A DNA stretch of 64,000 bases from Auricularia sp. M13 (Eukaryota; Basidiomycota; Agaricomycetes; Auriculariales; Auriculariaceae), in the NCBI GenBank assembly GCA_037042915.1, contig CM073196.1, positions 310,001 to 374,000 on the forward strand, in the 5' to 3' direction. How positions within the stretch are numbered: position 1 is the stretch's first letter; each line of letters opens with the position of its first letter. The notes under the pieces are model-generated. The model did not search any database. It was not told where the DNA came from and saw only the letters and a list, made by a program, of their open reading frames with translations. Positions 12,501 to 23,058 of the stretch are shown here, one piece after another. The position numbers were made by a program, and so were the translations under genes.

Positions 12501-13794
12501 GGAGAGTGCCACACAGTGGCACTGGGCTTGCGCTAACAGGCCAGTCTTCCAAAGCGTCTGTCTCATTCCATCTCAGGCATGCGCCATTACGGACTCTTTG
12601 ACCACCACCTCTTCTACAACAAGTTGGTACTCTTTTATTTTGTCGTTCCAGTAGCACTCATCAGGCTGATCGCACGCCATGCAGCACACCCCGCTCCGCC
12701 ATCCCTTTCGGCAAAATCGAGATCGCGGACCCGGCCAACATCGACCCGGCCTACGTGAAGCTCGGCATCCACAGTGCGCCTTCTCCTCCCAGCTCTCCAT
12801 CCCCGCCTCCATCTCACCAACCAAACTCTCTGCAGACTGGGCGGAGCACGGCATCTGCGGGCGCGGCGTATTGCTCGACCTCGTGGAGTTCTTCACGCGC
12901 GACGGCGCGCCGCTGCCGTACGACCCCTGGGAGTCGCACAGCTTCACCGTCGCCGAGCTCACGGCGTGCGCGGAGCGCCAGGGCGTGAGCTTCCGCACGG
13001 GCGACATCTTGCTCGTCAGAGGCGGCTTTATCAAGAAGTACCTTGAGTCGAGCGACGAGGCGAGGGATGCCATTGCCGAGCCCAAACGGGACCCGCCGTT
13101 CCAATTGTGCGTTGCACCGTGTCTCTGAAGGACTGGGCTGTTGACTGTCATCCGGCAGTGCGGGAGTCGATCCCGGCATTGAGATGAAGCGTTTCCTCTG
13201 GTGCGCGCCTCGGTCTCCGCGCAAACGCAGAAGAGTCACGTGCTAACTATGAGAGAAGGGACAACCACTTTGCGGCCTGCGCGTCGGACCAGCCGACCTG
13301 GGAGGTGTGCCCCGTCATAAACGATGCGATGCCTAACGACCAACCCGCTCAACTCCACTCCCAGCACTGGCCGCCCAAGAAGGAGACCATGAGCCTTCAT
13401 CAGGTACATTATTCGTTCACCTCGCCACTACATCGTGTCATCTGAGCTCATTTCGCGATGCAGACTATGCTCAAGTACGTCACGTGCCATTAATTCACTG
13501 CGGCTAGATTTGATGAACATCACGTGACCTGCCAGCCTTTGGGGAATGCCTATTGGTGCGTCCTCCGCGAATAAGAGAAATGAAATCGGAGTGAAGATTT
13601 AACGTAAATCTCATAGGCGAGCTCTTCGATCTCGAAGCCGTGTCCAAGATCTGCAAGGAGACGGGAAGATACACATTCTTCTTCTCCTCGTGGCCGCTAA
13701 GAATGTGCGTCCCATCTTTCGGCCCTCTCCTAGCTGAAACGCCAGCAGAATCGGCGGATGCGCCGCGCCGCCCAACGCGGCGGCGTTCTTCTAA
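6501..13794 (+). CDS. Cyclase-family protein (kynurenine formamidase-like), 14 exons, with a retroelement in intron 4
   Basis: Proposed exons: 6501-6664, 6818-6839, 6895-6975, 7032-7059, 12577-12622, 12685-12773, 12836-13106, 13159-13200, 13259-13313, 13365-13403, 13464-13474, 13536-13555, 13617-13704, 13749-13794. All phases agree and give 333 residues, the usual size for fungal members of the putative cyclase family (PF04199). Recognisable blocks are FDELPAF...GCAWTVWG, DDQLGTINLLTPERV, NSQAGSQWDGMRHYG, NWAEHGICGRGVLLDL, SFRTGDILLVRGGF, LWGMPIGELFDLEAV, SSWPL and the C-terminal AAPPNAAAFF. The family hydrolyses or cyclises small amide or acid substrates at a metal site; the substrate is unknown. 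Intron 4 (7060-12576) is GC...AG and contains the whole copia element. Without element and duplicated target it would be 55 nt. Intron 9 (13314-13364) is also open in frame and could be retained. Confidence 0.85.
7082..7342 (-). repeat. 3' LTR of the copia element
   Basis: 261 bp, ending TGTTAG...CCTAATA in element orientation. It contains two internal direct duplications: one block beginning TATTAGGCGTGG (copies at 7082 and about 7151) and one containing CAGTCGTAGTGAGC (copies at about 7113 and 7233). Confidence 0.93.
12278..12538 (-). repeat. 5' LTR of the copia element
   Basis: 261 bp, base for base the same as the other LTR by eye, with the same internal duplications. The target copy GGCCA follows at 12539-12543. 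Confidence 0.93.
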
Positions 13795-14247
13795 GGGCAA
13801 CTCAAGCAGCCTCGGTGCGGAAGTCGCGCTAGCAATCCAACATCAAACTTGAAGAAATCGGGGAGGTTTTGTAGGATATATACGGCGTAAATTTTGAAAA
13901 ACCTTGCATCGAATAACGTCTCAGTCAACTCGAAGATTTACCATGATCCCAGTCTCCTGGGTGTGAGTAAGCACTGTGTCAGATACAACGGGCTGGAGTG
14001 CACGTACCTTCGTCTCATTCACGGCGTGCTTAATTCTTGGCGTTACAGCTGCATTGGGAACCTTCTCTACTATCTATCATAAAATCAGCATGCCTGAATC
14101 TAGCTCGTGCCGTATGTTTAACGCACCGTGTGCCCAGTCGCAGCACCGCGGGCGTGTTGGCTCCGCGCGCTGGCCTGACGCGCAGCTTGAAAGGCGGGAA
14201 ACCGCTGCCGCGTTGGGACGGGCGGGCGCTTCCCGCCGCGGTGAGCT
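13795..14247. other. Short intergenic stretch, convergent gene ends
   Basis: The cyclase gene (+) and eRF1 gene (-) converge here. I see no additional gene; probably the two 3' untranslated regions. Confidence 0.6.
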
Positions 14248-15928
14248 TCAGAAGTCGTCTTCATCGTCGGTGAAGAATTCTTCATCTTCTCCATCCTGAT
14301 CGCGGATGAGGTCGAGGTCGATGCGGTACCGCAGCAGCCCGCCGATCCCGCCGAAGCCGCGCACAAACTGCGCGCCCTCCTGCGACCTGTCTGTCACGAA
14401 CTGCAAGACGTAAGCTAAAGTACGTGCGGCGATGAGATTGATGAGACGGACCTCGAGAGCGGCGCCGAAGCGGCCGTAGTTCTCGGTAATCCACTCCACC
14501 AGGCTCCGAGGTTCACCATCCGCACCCGGTGCGCGGTCCATCTCGCGTCCAGTCGACGGGTCTACGAATGCGTCCGCCTTGACCTCCTGTTCCTTGGACA
14601 TGTAGACGACGACCTCGTCGCCTGCGGCGTTAAGGAGCACCCGACGTGTGATATCGAGATTTTCCCAGACGAGGAGCGTATCGACCGCGCCGAGCTCCAG
14701 CGCCTTCAGCGTGTCAGCGACGCCGAAAACGTACTTGCCCGTGTCGCGGCTGATCTCGTCGAAGTAGCGCGTGATAAACTGTTTCTCCTGGACGAGCCGG
14801 ACATTGGCGAGCGAGTCGGCCACGAGGTCGATTGCCTGTCGGGAATGTCAGCCATCTCCTGCCTGGTGAGTTGAGTGGAAACCGACAAGCTGCGCACCTG
14901 ATTGAAACCATTCTCACCCCCGTAGCTGACGTCGACAACGCGAATGACTTTCGCAGCCAAACGCGGGTCGAACAGATCGCTCATCCTCAGCTCGTTCTTG
15001 AAGTCCGCACTGCCCGCCAGGACCAACCCAGCGACATTTGGTTGGTCGTTGGAGATAAAATGCTGCACTGCGAGCTCGGCCACCTTCCGCACGTAGTTAT
15101 GCCTGGCCTCGTCGCGCAGCCTACTGAACCGCAAGGCGGACTGCCCGCCGCGCCCATGCTTCTTCGGCAGGTCCACGCTGACCTTCATCAGGACGTCACG
15201 CGTATTGCCTGAGACGGCGCCGAAGAGCGCGCCGGACCCGTCCATGATGATGAACCCGAACTTGCAGTCGGAGACGAGGAGCTTGCGCAGTTCGTCCGTG
15301 TGGAACTTGTTCCCGCAGAAATAGACGAAACTACACGTGAATCAGAATAGGTGAGCTTGCGCACTGCGGGAGGAAGCATAGGGAGAGAGCAGTGATTTGT
15401 CACGAACGTGTTGACCGGCTTCGGCGGCTCGAAGTCGAACGAGATCATCTTCTCCTTGCCTTCGTCGGTGAGGATGGTCCCCACGAATACCGCCAAGCCG
15501 TTCGGGGGCACGCGGGTGTAGAGCTTGAGGCGCGCCTGGGCGCTCGTAATGGCCGACTGCACCGACAATTTGTTGACATGCGACTTGATGTTCGACGCGG
15601 CGCCGTGCTCTTGCGTGAGCATCGTTGTCGTCCGCGATAGCTGCGACTAACCATGACAAAGTAATCTGAACCTGTTACGTGATTCGGGCAAGAAAGGAGC
15701 CGTACCTTTGCTGGGAGAATCAAGGAGATCATCGAAGTGCCCGCCCTGAAACGCGTGTGAACACTCGGACTCGCTTACGAGCGTCGACGGGACCTACCCT
15801 CGGGCATGATCAAGGCTCCTAATCAGCCGCTTCAGCTTCCAAGCTTGAATATGCTGATCTACATATGTATATGCCAATGGTCAGCGAGAGAGCGACTTGA
15901 CGTGACGGTGCAGCGCCGCACCTGACAT
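14248..15928 (-). CDS. SUP45: Eukaryotic peptide chain release factor subunit 1 (eRF1), cytosolic
   Basis: Exons in minus order: 15928-15922, 15858-15798, 15745-15706, 15646-15408, 15330-14898, 14835-14452, 14400-14248. Phases agree and give 438 residues, the normal eRF1 length. eRF1 sits in the ribosomal A site, reads all three stop codons with its N domain and triggers peptide release with its GGQ loop, partnered by eRF3. Visible landmarks are AASNIKS (stop-codon recognition), YFCGNKF (YxCxxxF motif), [13 protein letters not shown] (catalytic GGQ), [11 protein letters not shown]-like [18 protein letters not shown] and the acidic C-tail for eRF3 binding. The start codon is on a seven-base first exon (ATG TCA G) chosen because it splices cleanly into [13 protein letters not shown]. 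Oddities: the NIKS loop reads [11 protein letters not shown] where most eukaryotes have TASNIKSRVNR. It could be the sole eRF1 or a divergent second copy. Confidence 0.93.
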
Positions 15929-16437
15929 GTCTAACGGATTGAGCACCGGCACAGACAAAAGGGGATCTTCAATCTCCGAGGCAGAGCGGGGCCGATTAAA
16001 AGGAGTGCATATGCAGGGCATAGTCATACCGTCGCCCTGAGTTGACGGGTCCGGTTCCGCGGCGATGTCGGCTCGGAACCACTACAAGTCATTTGGTTCA
16101 GTTTGAATCGCGCCAACACTGACAGTGACATGGGTGCGGTGCTCGCAAGGGTCCTCGACAAGACAAACCACGCTTCGCGCGCAAAAGCAGAGCATCCGGC
16201 ACAGACTGAAGCAGCTTCAGACCGCAATCCCAAACAGTGCACACGCACAGCGGTTGTGTTTCTGATCTAATTTTGCACCGGGCACTCAGCGTCCTAGGCT
16301 CGTCCCACAGAGTTGAGTAGAATACACACAACAGCAAAAACCCTCGACGCAAGCGTGTAGGTTCAAAAAGAAAGCCCAAAGCGCAATGGTAGTGTTCAGA
16401 GCGGAAGACGAGATACTGATCCTTAAGCCTCAAGCCT
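15929..16437. other. Promoter region of eRF1 and 3' flank of the receptor gene
   Basis: No gene seen. The eRF1 gene reads away leftward and the receptor gene ends at 16438, so both a promoter and a 3' untranslated region should lie here. Confidence 0.5.
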
Positions 16438-18557
16438 TCAGGATTGCGGGGGCGACGGGCGCTCGTAGTTGTACGCCGGCAGCGGGCCCGCGACGAGCGA
16501 GAAGCGCGCGCCGTAGAGGTCCGCCTTGAACGTCTCGGACGTGTGTAGCGGCTCGACGACGCGCGGCCCCGCAGCGCGCACGGCGTGGCCGAACGTGTGC
16601 GCCGACGCGATGTCAAAGTCCGTGCCCGTGCCGGCGCTCGCGCCGATGGAGATGGCGGGACTCAGATTCTGGCTCTGGAGCGGCCGCGACGTCGCGCCGG
16701 GCGTGTGCCCGTACGCGCTCATGATGTCGTACGTCTCGATGGTCGACTGCGTCCCGTGGAGCGAGCCCGAGCGCGGCGTGTCCGAGCCCATGCTCATGAA
16801 GTTCGTCGGGTAGCTCTTCGCAGACTCGAGCGCGCTGCCGGGCGAGCGCGGGTACGCACGCGCGCTGGTGATCATCGACACGTCGCTCATCGACGTCGGC
16901 GGCGCCTGCGGGCGCAGCGAGGGCACGGGCGGCAGCGGCGCGTCGCGCGGCGTCTGGAGGAACGTCGGAATGGTCGCGCCCGTCTGCAGCGACGCAGACG
17001 CCGTCAGCAGGCGCGAGGTGCTGTCGTAGCTCGACGCGCTGGACGCCGATGCGGTGCGGTCGAGCCCGGAGGTCTGCAGGAAGAGCGGGCGCGGGGCCGA
17101 GATCGGCGCGCCTTTCGTGCCCTTCTTCACCGGGCCCGTCGGCCCCGTGGCGCTGAGCATGGGCATGGGCGTGCCGGAGCGCGACTGCGCGTCCTTCTCG
17201 TTGTCGACCTGCGCGCAGACGGGCGTGACGACGCCGTCGGGCATGATGATGTGCCGCGTCAGGACGAAGAGGACCACATCGGCGAACCCTGGAGTTCGAA
17301 GCCGTCAAGCCGTCACGAGCGGAGGTTACACGGTGCCAATTCGGTGCCACAGATTAAACGATCGACAGAAGTCCACACATTAGACACTGGACAGCCAAAG
17401 AACGCCACTAATAGAAACGTACCGGTGAGTGCGTAGACCGTCAGCGAGAAGGCCACAAAGCCGAAGGGCTGGTCGTCGCCGGAAAGCTGCATGAGCCTGC
17501 TGATCATGATGGGCGACCAGAGCAGGAAGTACGAAATAGGGAACCTGATAAGGGGGATTAGCACGGACAATCGATGGACAGTTCTTCTGCAGCAACGTAC
17601 CAGATCATACGCTGCACAGTAGCGATGATGCTCTTGTCCAGATCGTCGCGCATCATTTGGATGTGCCAGGCATCGTCGCCGTGGAGGAACAGACGCAGCT
17701 TGAGGCGGCCATTCGTGAAGTAGATGTTGCCGCGCAGATGTAACAACGTGAAGGCCAGGATGATAACGCTGACAAAGGGCGCCAAACCGGTCTGGACTGG
17801 CATGAGAACGGCGCAGGGATCGGAGCAAACTTGAACGTACTAGGAAATACTCCAAGAAGAATCGGGCGTGTGGATGGTTGTCGGTAATCCAGCACGACGT
17901 TCCGTCGTCGCTGTCTTTCCCGTCAAATGGCCCGTAGAACTTCGACCCGTATGCGACAGGACCAATAAGCACGTCGGCCAGAAGGAGCGACCAGACGGAT
18001 GCCATGACCGCTGGAAGAGACCACTTGATCGGCTTGAGGGACAGGAACAGCAGATTGAAAATGTGAAGCGAGATGACCTAGACGCTGTGTTAACGCGCCA
18101 TACAGAAGTTTTGAAATTGGGCGGCGCACCAATGACCAAACGGCGGTTCCGACGTTGCCGGTGAGCTTGAAGGCAGCTTGGAGGGAACAAAAGGCGCTGT
18201 GTGTCATTTGCTCGTGGACCCACTTAGCCGACATGATGACCGAGAGCGCCTTGAGAATGCTCGAGAAAAGGAGAGAGTAAAAGTAAGCCGTCATATGCTT
18301 GTCGCCCATCAACTTGCGCCGTTCGCCGCTGGGCGCGGGATGGCGGAACGAGCGAACGATCATGAAGAGCAAAAATCCGACGACAGCTGCGAGCGATATG
18401 CAGCCAGCCACAACTGTGAACTATTGTGTCCTTTGAGAATTGCGCGAAATAAACATAAATCGGGGGAAATTCAGCGCACAATGATGCCTGCCATGGCAGA
18501 GCCGGGCTCAACGTATGCGGTCGTCGTAGCGGAGTTGGCCATCGCAGCAGCAGTCAT
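16438..18557 (-). CDS. Seven-transmembrane receptor, Git3/cAMP-receptor-like GPCR
   Basis: Exons in minus order: 18557-18480, 18420-18130, 18077-17841, 17791-17601, 17544-17423, 17288-16438; phases agree and give 589 residues. Hydrophobic spans occur in order: TVVAGCISLAAVVGFLLFMIV, YFYSLLFSSILKALSVIM, LVISLHIFNLLFLSL, VMASVWSLLLADVLIGPV, APFVSVIILAFTLLHL, then after a charged loop (LHGDDAWHIQMMRDDLDKS) FPISYFLLWSPIMI and FVAFSLTVYALTGFADVVLF. The loop-TM6-TM7 arrangement is like fungal Git3/Dictyostelium-CAR-class receptors that signal through G-alpha and cAMP. A long, Ser/Thr-rich cytoplasmic tail of about 280 residues follows. A ligand cannot be deduced. Intron 5 is longest (134 nt). An in-frame ATG at 18542 and an upstream one at 18674 are alternative starts. 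Confidence 0.82.
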
Positions 18558-20257
18558 AGCGGAAAGCGAAAAGGAGGGTGGGAGCGCGCTGCGCAACGAG
18601 GGCGGCCGAAGGACTTGCTCGGCGGGGTGGAAGAAGGAAGAGTCTTCAACGGCCGGCGGAGACAGCCGATCCAACCTTGGCCTCGAGCGGTGAACTGCAC
18701 CCGCGGCGCTCCGTCTCCTTAGCTACAACTGAATGACCCTGCCGGCCTCTCCGGTCTCCGCCTCAGCTCTCGCGCGACCCTCCGATCCCGCCGTACCTGC
18801 GCCCTCCAGGCAGCGCTCTCAGCTCCCATCTAGCAACTGCTATGCCACCGCACGTCCGCGTCCGCTAGACTTGATCTGCAATGCTCGCTGGCCCTTGTGC
18901 ACTTTGACAATCGACACCGGTCCTGACACCGTGCATACTTGGCCAACATAGCCCCTTGACACAGCGCTCGTGCTATCCCTGGCTTAGCGACCGTCTGGGA
19001 ACTGATTCGCCGTTCCACAAGGGCGGGATAGAAGCCGCTCCACGACGCCCGCGCGCTTCTAAGAGCAACTGTGGCCCCCTAACTGTAGCATTGCTTGGAG
19101 AACTGGCTCTCGAGGGGTCCCGTGCCTAACCGGGCAGTCCTGATTTCGTGATTTCATCTTATCTCGAAATTCTGATGTCAGAAAACAAAGAACAAGAGCA
19201 TCGCATTGCACTATGCATCGTCACCGCCGCCTCCGCATTGGTAAAGAGCAGTGCCTTATATGAAAGCCAGCGCGCTGGTGCACAGTTTGTCGGGGCTCGT
19301 CTGCTTCATGGTCGCAGTTGATCGATGATCTTCAATTCAGGCCGCACGATTTGGGCGACGAGCAACGGCATTCGTTCGATTTGATGCTCGCACTTCGCAC
19401 TCCATGCGGAGAACACGTCTTCGAAGCTTGCTCTGAACAAATCTTGACGACCCTGACGCTGATTCCGTCAGACCGATCCGATAGTTCTTTGTTTGCTTTG
19501 TGAGATTGCGTAAGTTCTGGCGCGCACTCGCGACATCGCGTCAGGCCCATGGCGTGTCCTCCGCGCACTTCCGCTCGACATCTTCGACATGGCCATCCTA
19601 AGGCATGGAGTCTTCAGCAACCTGCACGCGACGATGCACTGGCACAGATACTGCGCCCGCATGCGCAGTGTTCCCGCTGGCCCTTGCTCGCCGAGGTGTT
19701 CTTATCGCCACCTCAAGTTGAACATGCCGCCACACCTCCAGAAGCGCGCCGAACGCACGCTTAAAAGCCAACTCGACTGCGACCGCGCACTGGACAGGAT
19801 TCAGCGTCTGCATCCAACTTCTTTGCCTAGACGAAGCCTCGCGTTCTAGCCTGAGATGCGTGGAATACGGTCTTGGCCAATTGCAACGCTCTACCTGCGA
19901 TGGCGAGGAGACAGTGCCCCCCGCGAACCAGTTTTACTGCGTCCTGTGGTTCCGCAAAGGCGCCGGCGTGGGTGCAATTCCTGCTGCACTGAGCCGCGAT
20001 CGCATACTATTGCGGGAATCCGGGGCCGCTTCATCGCGAGTTCACTGCATCCGGTACACACCCTTGCTGTGCCTGCAAGCACTGGGTCGATGTTCTGCGA
20101 TTCTATTGTGGCGCTGACTTCGAGTCGCCATCTGCATTGGAGACTAGAAGTTGGACAGTCATACGCAGGGTAGTGTAATATCTAATCGATGAAATGGAGT
20201 TCGAGTTCGTGCTCGTATGTTGGGATGGGAAAACCCAGCTCTTTGCCGCTGAGTGGT
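18558..20257. other. No gene confirmed; possible unassigned coding scrap at 19.3-20.1 kb
   Basis: No known domain. The plus strand at about 19510-19850 reads an open, protein-like stretch (ALPLDIFDMAILRHG, then basic text), but I could not link it to splice partners or a family. It may be a decayed gene or chance. Confidence 0.35.
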
Positions 20258-22378
20258 CATGGAGACTCACGCAACGCCCCATCGTAGACTGTCAGTGTCT
20301 GGAGCTGCCTGCTAGTCATTGACACAGCCTGTTGCGAAAACATCGTGCTGAATGTGGGATCCTGGCCACCGAGGGCGAGCATGCGGCGCATATCGCGGAA
20401 CAGTTTGGGACCGAATATTCCCATCGTCGTAATTGTTAGGCTTCGATGTGGTGAGAAGGCTTGCTCTGTAACGGAGAGAAGAGAAGCTCCTTACAGGTTA
20501 TTGGACCCTATCTCACTCTAAAATGAGAAGTGGATCAGTGAACGGCTTGCAAGCAGTGAAGGAAACAAGGCGTACCGGGGCGACGAAGGTGAGCACCGTC
20601 ATGGCAACGTACGCTCCAACTATACTGCAGGGTTTCAGCACGATTCACCTGGGTGGACGCGATGAATCGCCTACATCACGTAATACTGCAGGTTTCCGTG
20701 TACCAGGAGCGCCAACAAGCTGAGTCGCACGCCAAGCATGTTCCGGTGCGCGTACGCCTGTCGCACTTTGGCGAAGGCGAGAACGGCGAGATACACATGG
20801 TATCCCAATCCTGCGATATGTATGAGGACCTACTGATGGCCCGATATGGTACAAACGCGCCAAATAGCCAGGCAGCGGGCATCTCCCAGACGAGACGGAT
20901 AAAGCAGGATCCAACATTGCGCGATGAGAAATCTAAGATTCGTGTGAGTTCGATGATCGTCCCATCGCGTAGTCTCACCGTCTGCAGATGGGAAATTGAG
21001 GCAGCTGAGTGTGATTGAGGTCGCGAGAACAGCGCAATAAAGCATCAAGTTGATGGAGAGAAGGCGTCTATCGCGGCTGTACATGTAATACAGTCTAGAT
21101 TTACCGCTGAGGAACGGTATGCTGTTGGGAATTGGGCTTGTAGACGTACCTAAAGGTCAGGAGTACTGCGGAGTTCTCGTTATCCAGCACCTTTGACGAG
21201 AGCTTCCCTCACTATCCGCATATACAGAAGCTACGAATGACGATATGCCGAGGAAGATCGAGAAATGGACGCTCCGTTGAAGCCTAAAGTGCAGAGATCA
21301 TTATCATGGACGGACTCACGACTGCATAATGAATAAGGATCTCTCAATGCTCTTTCATACGACATACCGTGCCGGGGAGTGCGGGAGTTCTCATGGCGAT
21401 CAAGGCGCATATGAGCGCCGCGAGCGTTACCGATTTGATCTGCGCTCGCAAAGTTAGAGGCGCCAAGATCTGCGGATCGAAACATGGTGCGCCGTGCCAA
21501 GAAATAGGTAAGCGTTGTCCAATTTCGCCTCTGTATCTACGGTGACTCTGTCGGAGATACGTCCATGCATGCACGGGCGCGCACGTCCTCACCCAGATGA
21601 ATTCAACCTGTACGATACGCTCAACAGGGTTCTGGCTTTCCGAAGACTTTCCCGCACCTCGTCCGCAATGTTTAATACTAGATGATCAGCTACCGTACTC
21701 CACCCGGTAATGAGCGGCCCCCCACCTAGTGAACGTTTTCACATTTTCTGTTTCACCGTCGCTATAAGGCCACCCTAGGCCAGAATAACGTTGGAGGCTA
21801 ATGCAATATGTCATTCACCAAAGGCCTGTATATTTTATAGTGGGAAATGCCAAGGTGGACGGTCGTGGTAGACAAAACATCGTCGGAAACGGCGCTTAAG
21901 AGCGGATGTAAATGTGACCGACGGTTGGACGCCAGTAAACTCTTCCCCTTTCATTGTAACTTCTTATAAAGGGTGGCTTAAGCATATAGATACCCTCAGT
22001 GGATGTTTTAGGGGAGGGGAAGTGTTGTAGCGGCCAAAAGAGGGTGTTCGGCCAAAGTGTTCACTACGTGGTGGTCAGCATTGGACGCCATGGGCCAGCA
22101 AGCTTAGCTCATTTTCATGTCGAACCGGGGGTAATCGAGGTCTCCGAGAGCAATGGAGAAGGTCCGAAGGGAAGGGAAGACCTTGCTCGTGAGATAGCAC
22201 AAAAGTGTTCATTACCCGGGGGACTACGGTAGCCTTACGAAGACAGGAACCAACAGGACTCACAGTAATCATAGACAAAACATGTGCATGAAGCGGCTGA
22301 GAGGCTTCCGGTCAACAGATGCATCATGCCCCTACACCGTCCCGCACCGATGAGAATGGACGGCACTCGATCGTTCAT
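20258..22378 (-). CDS. DUF6533-type seven-pass membrane protein, copy A
   Basis: Homologous along its length to copy B at 23.5-25.1 kb. It starts MNDRVPSIL at 22378 (exon 1 22378-22348, exon 2 22296-22264 with TCFVYDY, exon 3 from 21677 with LNIADEV). The YDY-x-LN-x-ADE signature is typical of basidiomycete DUF6533 proteins. Later blocks are NWTTLTYF, a span SVTLAALICALIAM, SVHFSIFLGISSFVASVYAD, a YSRDRRLLSINLMLY span, GSCFIRLVWEMPAAWLF, YHVYLAVLAFAKVRQAY, LSLLALLVHGNLQYY, AMTVLTFVAP and MGIFGPKLFRDMRRMLA. The function of this family is unknown. Intron 2 (22263-21678, 586 nt) contains a small DNA element. Two introns seem to need a GC donor (near 21485 and 20862). Not every splice site is settled, so it could be a functioning gene or an early pseudogene. 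The end at 20258 is approximate. Confidence 0.6.
21693..22229. mobile_element. Small non-autonomous DNA element (MITE-like), TA-flanked
   Basis: The ends are inverted copies, CCGTACTCCACCCGGTAATG on the left and the complement of CCGTAGTCCCCCGGGTAATG on the right, about 24 bp with a few mismatches. Each end is bordered by TA (21691-21692 and 22230-22231), the target choice of Tc1/mariner-like transposons. No coding capacity is seen in 537 bp. It lies inside intron 2 of membrane-protein copy A. Removing it with one TA leaves a 47-nt intron with a good GTGAGT donor, a CTGAT branch-like motif and a TAG acceptor, close to the 51-nt intron at the same place in copy B. The superfamily assignment is tentative. 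Confidence 0.68.
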
Positions 22379-22961
22379 GTCGCGTGTTCAAGGGGGCCGC
22401 CCTTCCTTCTGGGACCGCCTTAAAAGACAATTGCAGCCCGCCTACAGTTGGCAATGTCGACCGCAACGCCGATGCGGAACCGTGCTCCGGAGGCTGCGAC
22501 TCGTTACACAGCCAGGGAGAAACCAGTGTGCATGTGGAGCAGGAGAAGGCTCGAGTCTGAGGCCGTAGTCATGAGCAACATGCTGTGACATTGTGTGAGC
22601 CATGCTATGGGAATCGGAGTAACAGCATCACCGCGCGCTGGGGTGACATACTTCCTGGGCGCAGAAAAACATCCTTATTTGACAAGCCGAAACAATAATC
22701 TTCCTTATCGGGTTTCAATAAATTGCTGATAAGTGCCAGACGACTGACATACATGAGGCCAGTTCCGAGGCATCTGCAGGCCACCAAACCCGCGATCTGG
22801 GACACAAACCAGATTGTACTGAATGCTGAGCTGTTTCAGGGATTCCTACATCGATGCATGTTACGAATGATTTGTGACGAAGTCTTCCAGTCGCGGCTGT
22901 GGACGATGCAAGCGGTCAGAGTCTGTGCTACACAAACGCTTTGCAAAAGAATCCCACTTTA
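22379..22961. other. No gene recognised between the membrane-protein paralogues
   Basis: Promoter side of copy A and, before the hAT-like insertion, the 3' flank of copy B. Short frames on both strands show no motif. Confidence 0.5.
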
Positions 22962-23050
22962 CTATGCGAGCCGTAGCAGGGAGCTGTTCATGCGCGCGCA
23001 CGTCGATTCGGCGGCAACATATCGGTCCACCGGCCGATCTCATCGTCTGC
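22962..23050 (-). pseudogene. Severed C-terminal tail of membrane-protein copy B
   Basis: In the empty-site arrangement (hAT-like element and one target copy removed), the reading frame of copy B continues from RPQT into 28 more codons (ADDEIGRWTDML, PPNRRARMNSSLLRLA) and a stop at 22964-22962. The insertion now separates this tail from the rest of the gene. Confidence 0.6.
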
Positions 23051-23058
23051 TGTTTGAG

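Larger units (their letters stand above)
7082..12538 (-). mobile_element. Ty1/copia LTR retroelement (fossil copy, very young)
   Basis: It has two 261-bp LTRs (7082-7342 and 12278-12538) that I read as identical, flanked by the 5-bp duplication GGCCA (7077-7081 and 12539-12543). Orientation is minus, opposite to the host gene. Next to the 5' LTR is GGTTATGAGCC, complementary to the anticodon arm of initiator tRNA-Met, as in the half-tRNA priming known for copia. A G-rich polypurine tract abuts the 3' LTR. Parts in order: gag (about 12.0-11.1 kb), aspartic protease with DSGA (about 10.8 kb), integrase with HNRLGHP and D,D,E region (about 10.4-9.6 kb), reverse transcriptase with VDDMLLV (about 8.9-8.0 kb) and RNase H (about 7.8-7.4 kb). 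The order integrase before RT defines copia. Coding looks interrupted about two times. Identical LTRs suggest very recent insertion. Confidence 0.95.

Noticed and set aside
19318-20180. A plus-strand gene between the receptor and the membrane-protein copies
   Set aside because: A few protein-like segments, but no start, splice pattern or recognisable family could be assembled.
22284-22568. Plus-strand 94-codon frame
   Set aside because: It lies antisense to the first exons and promoter of membrane-protein copy A.
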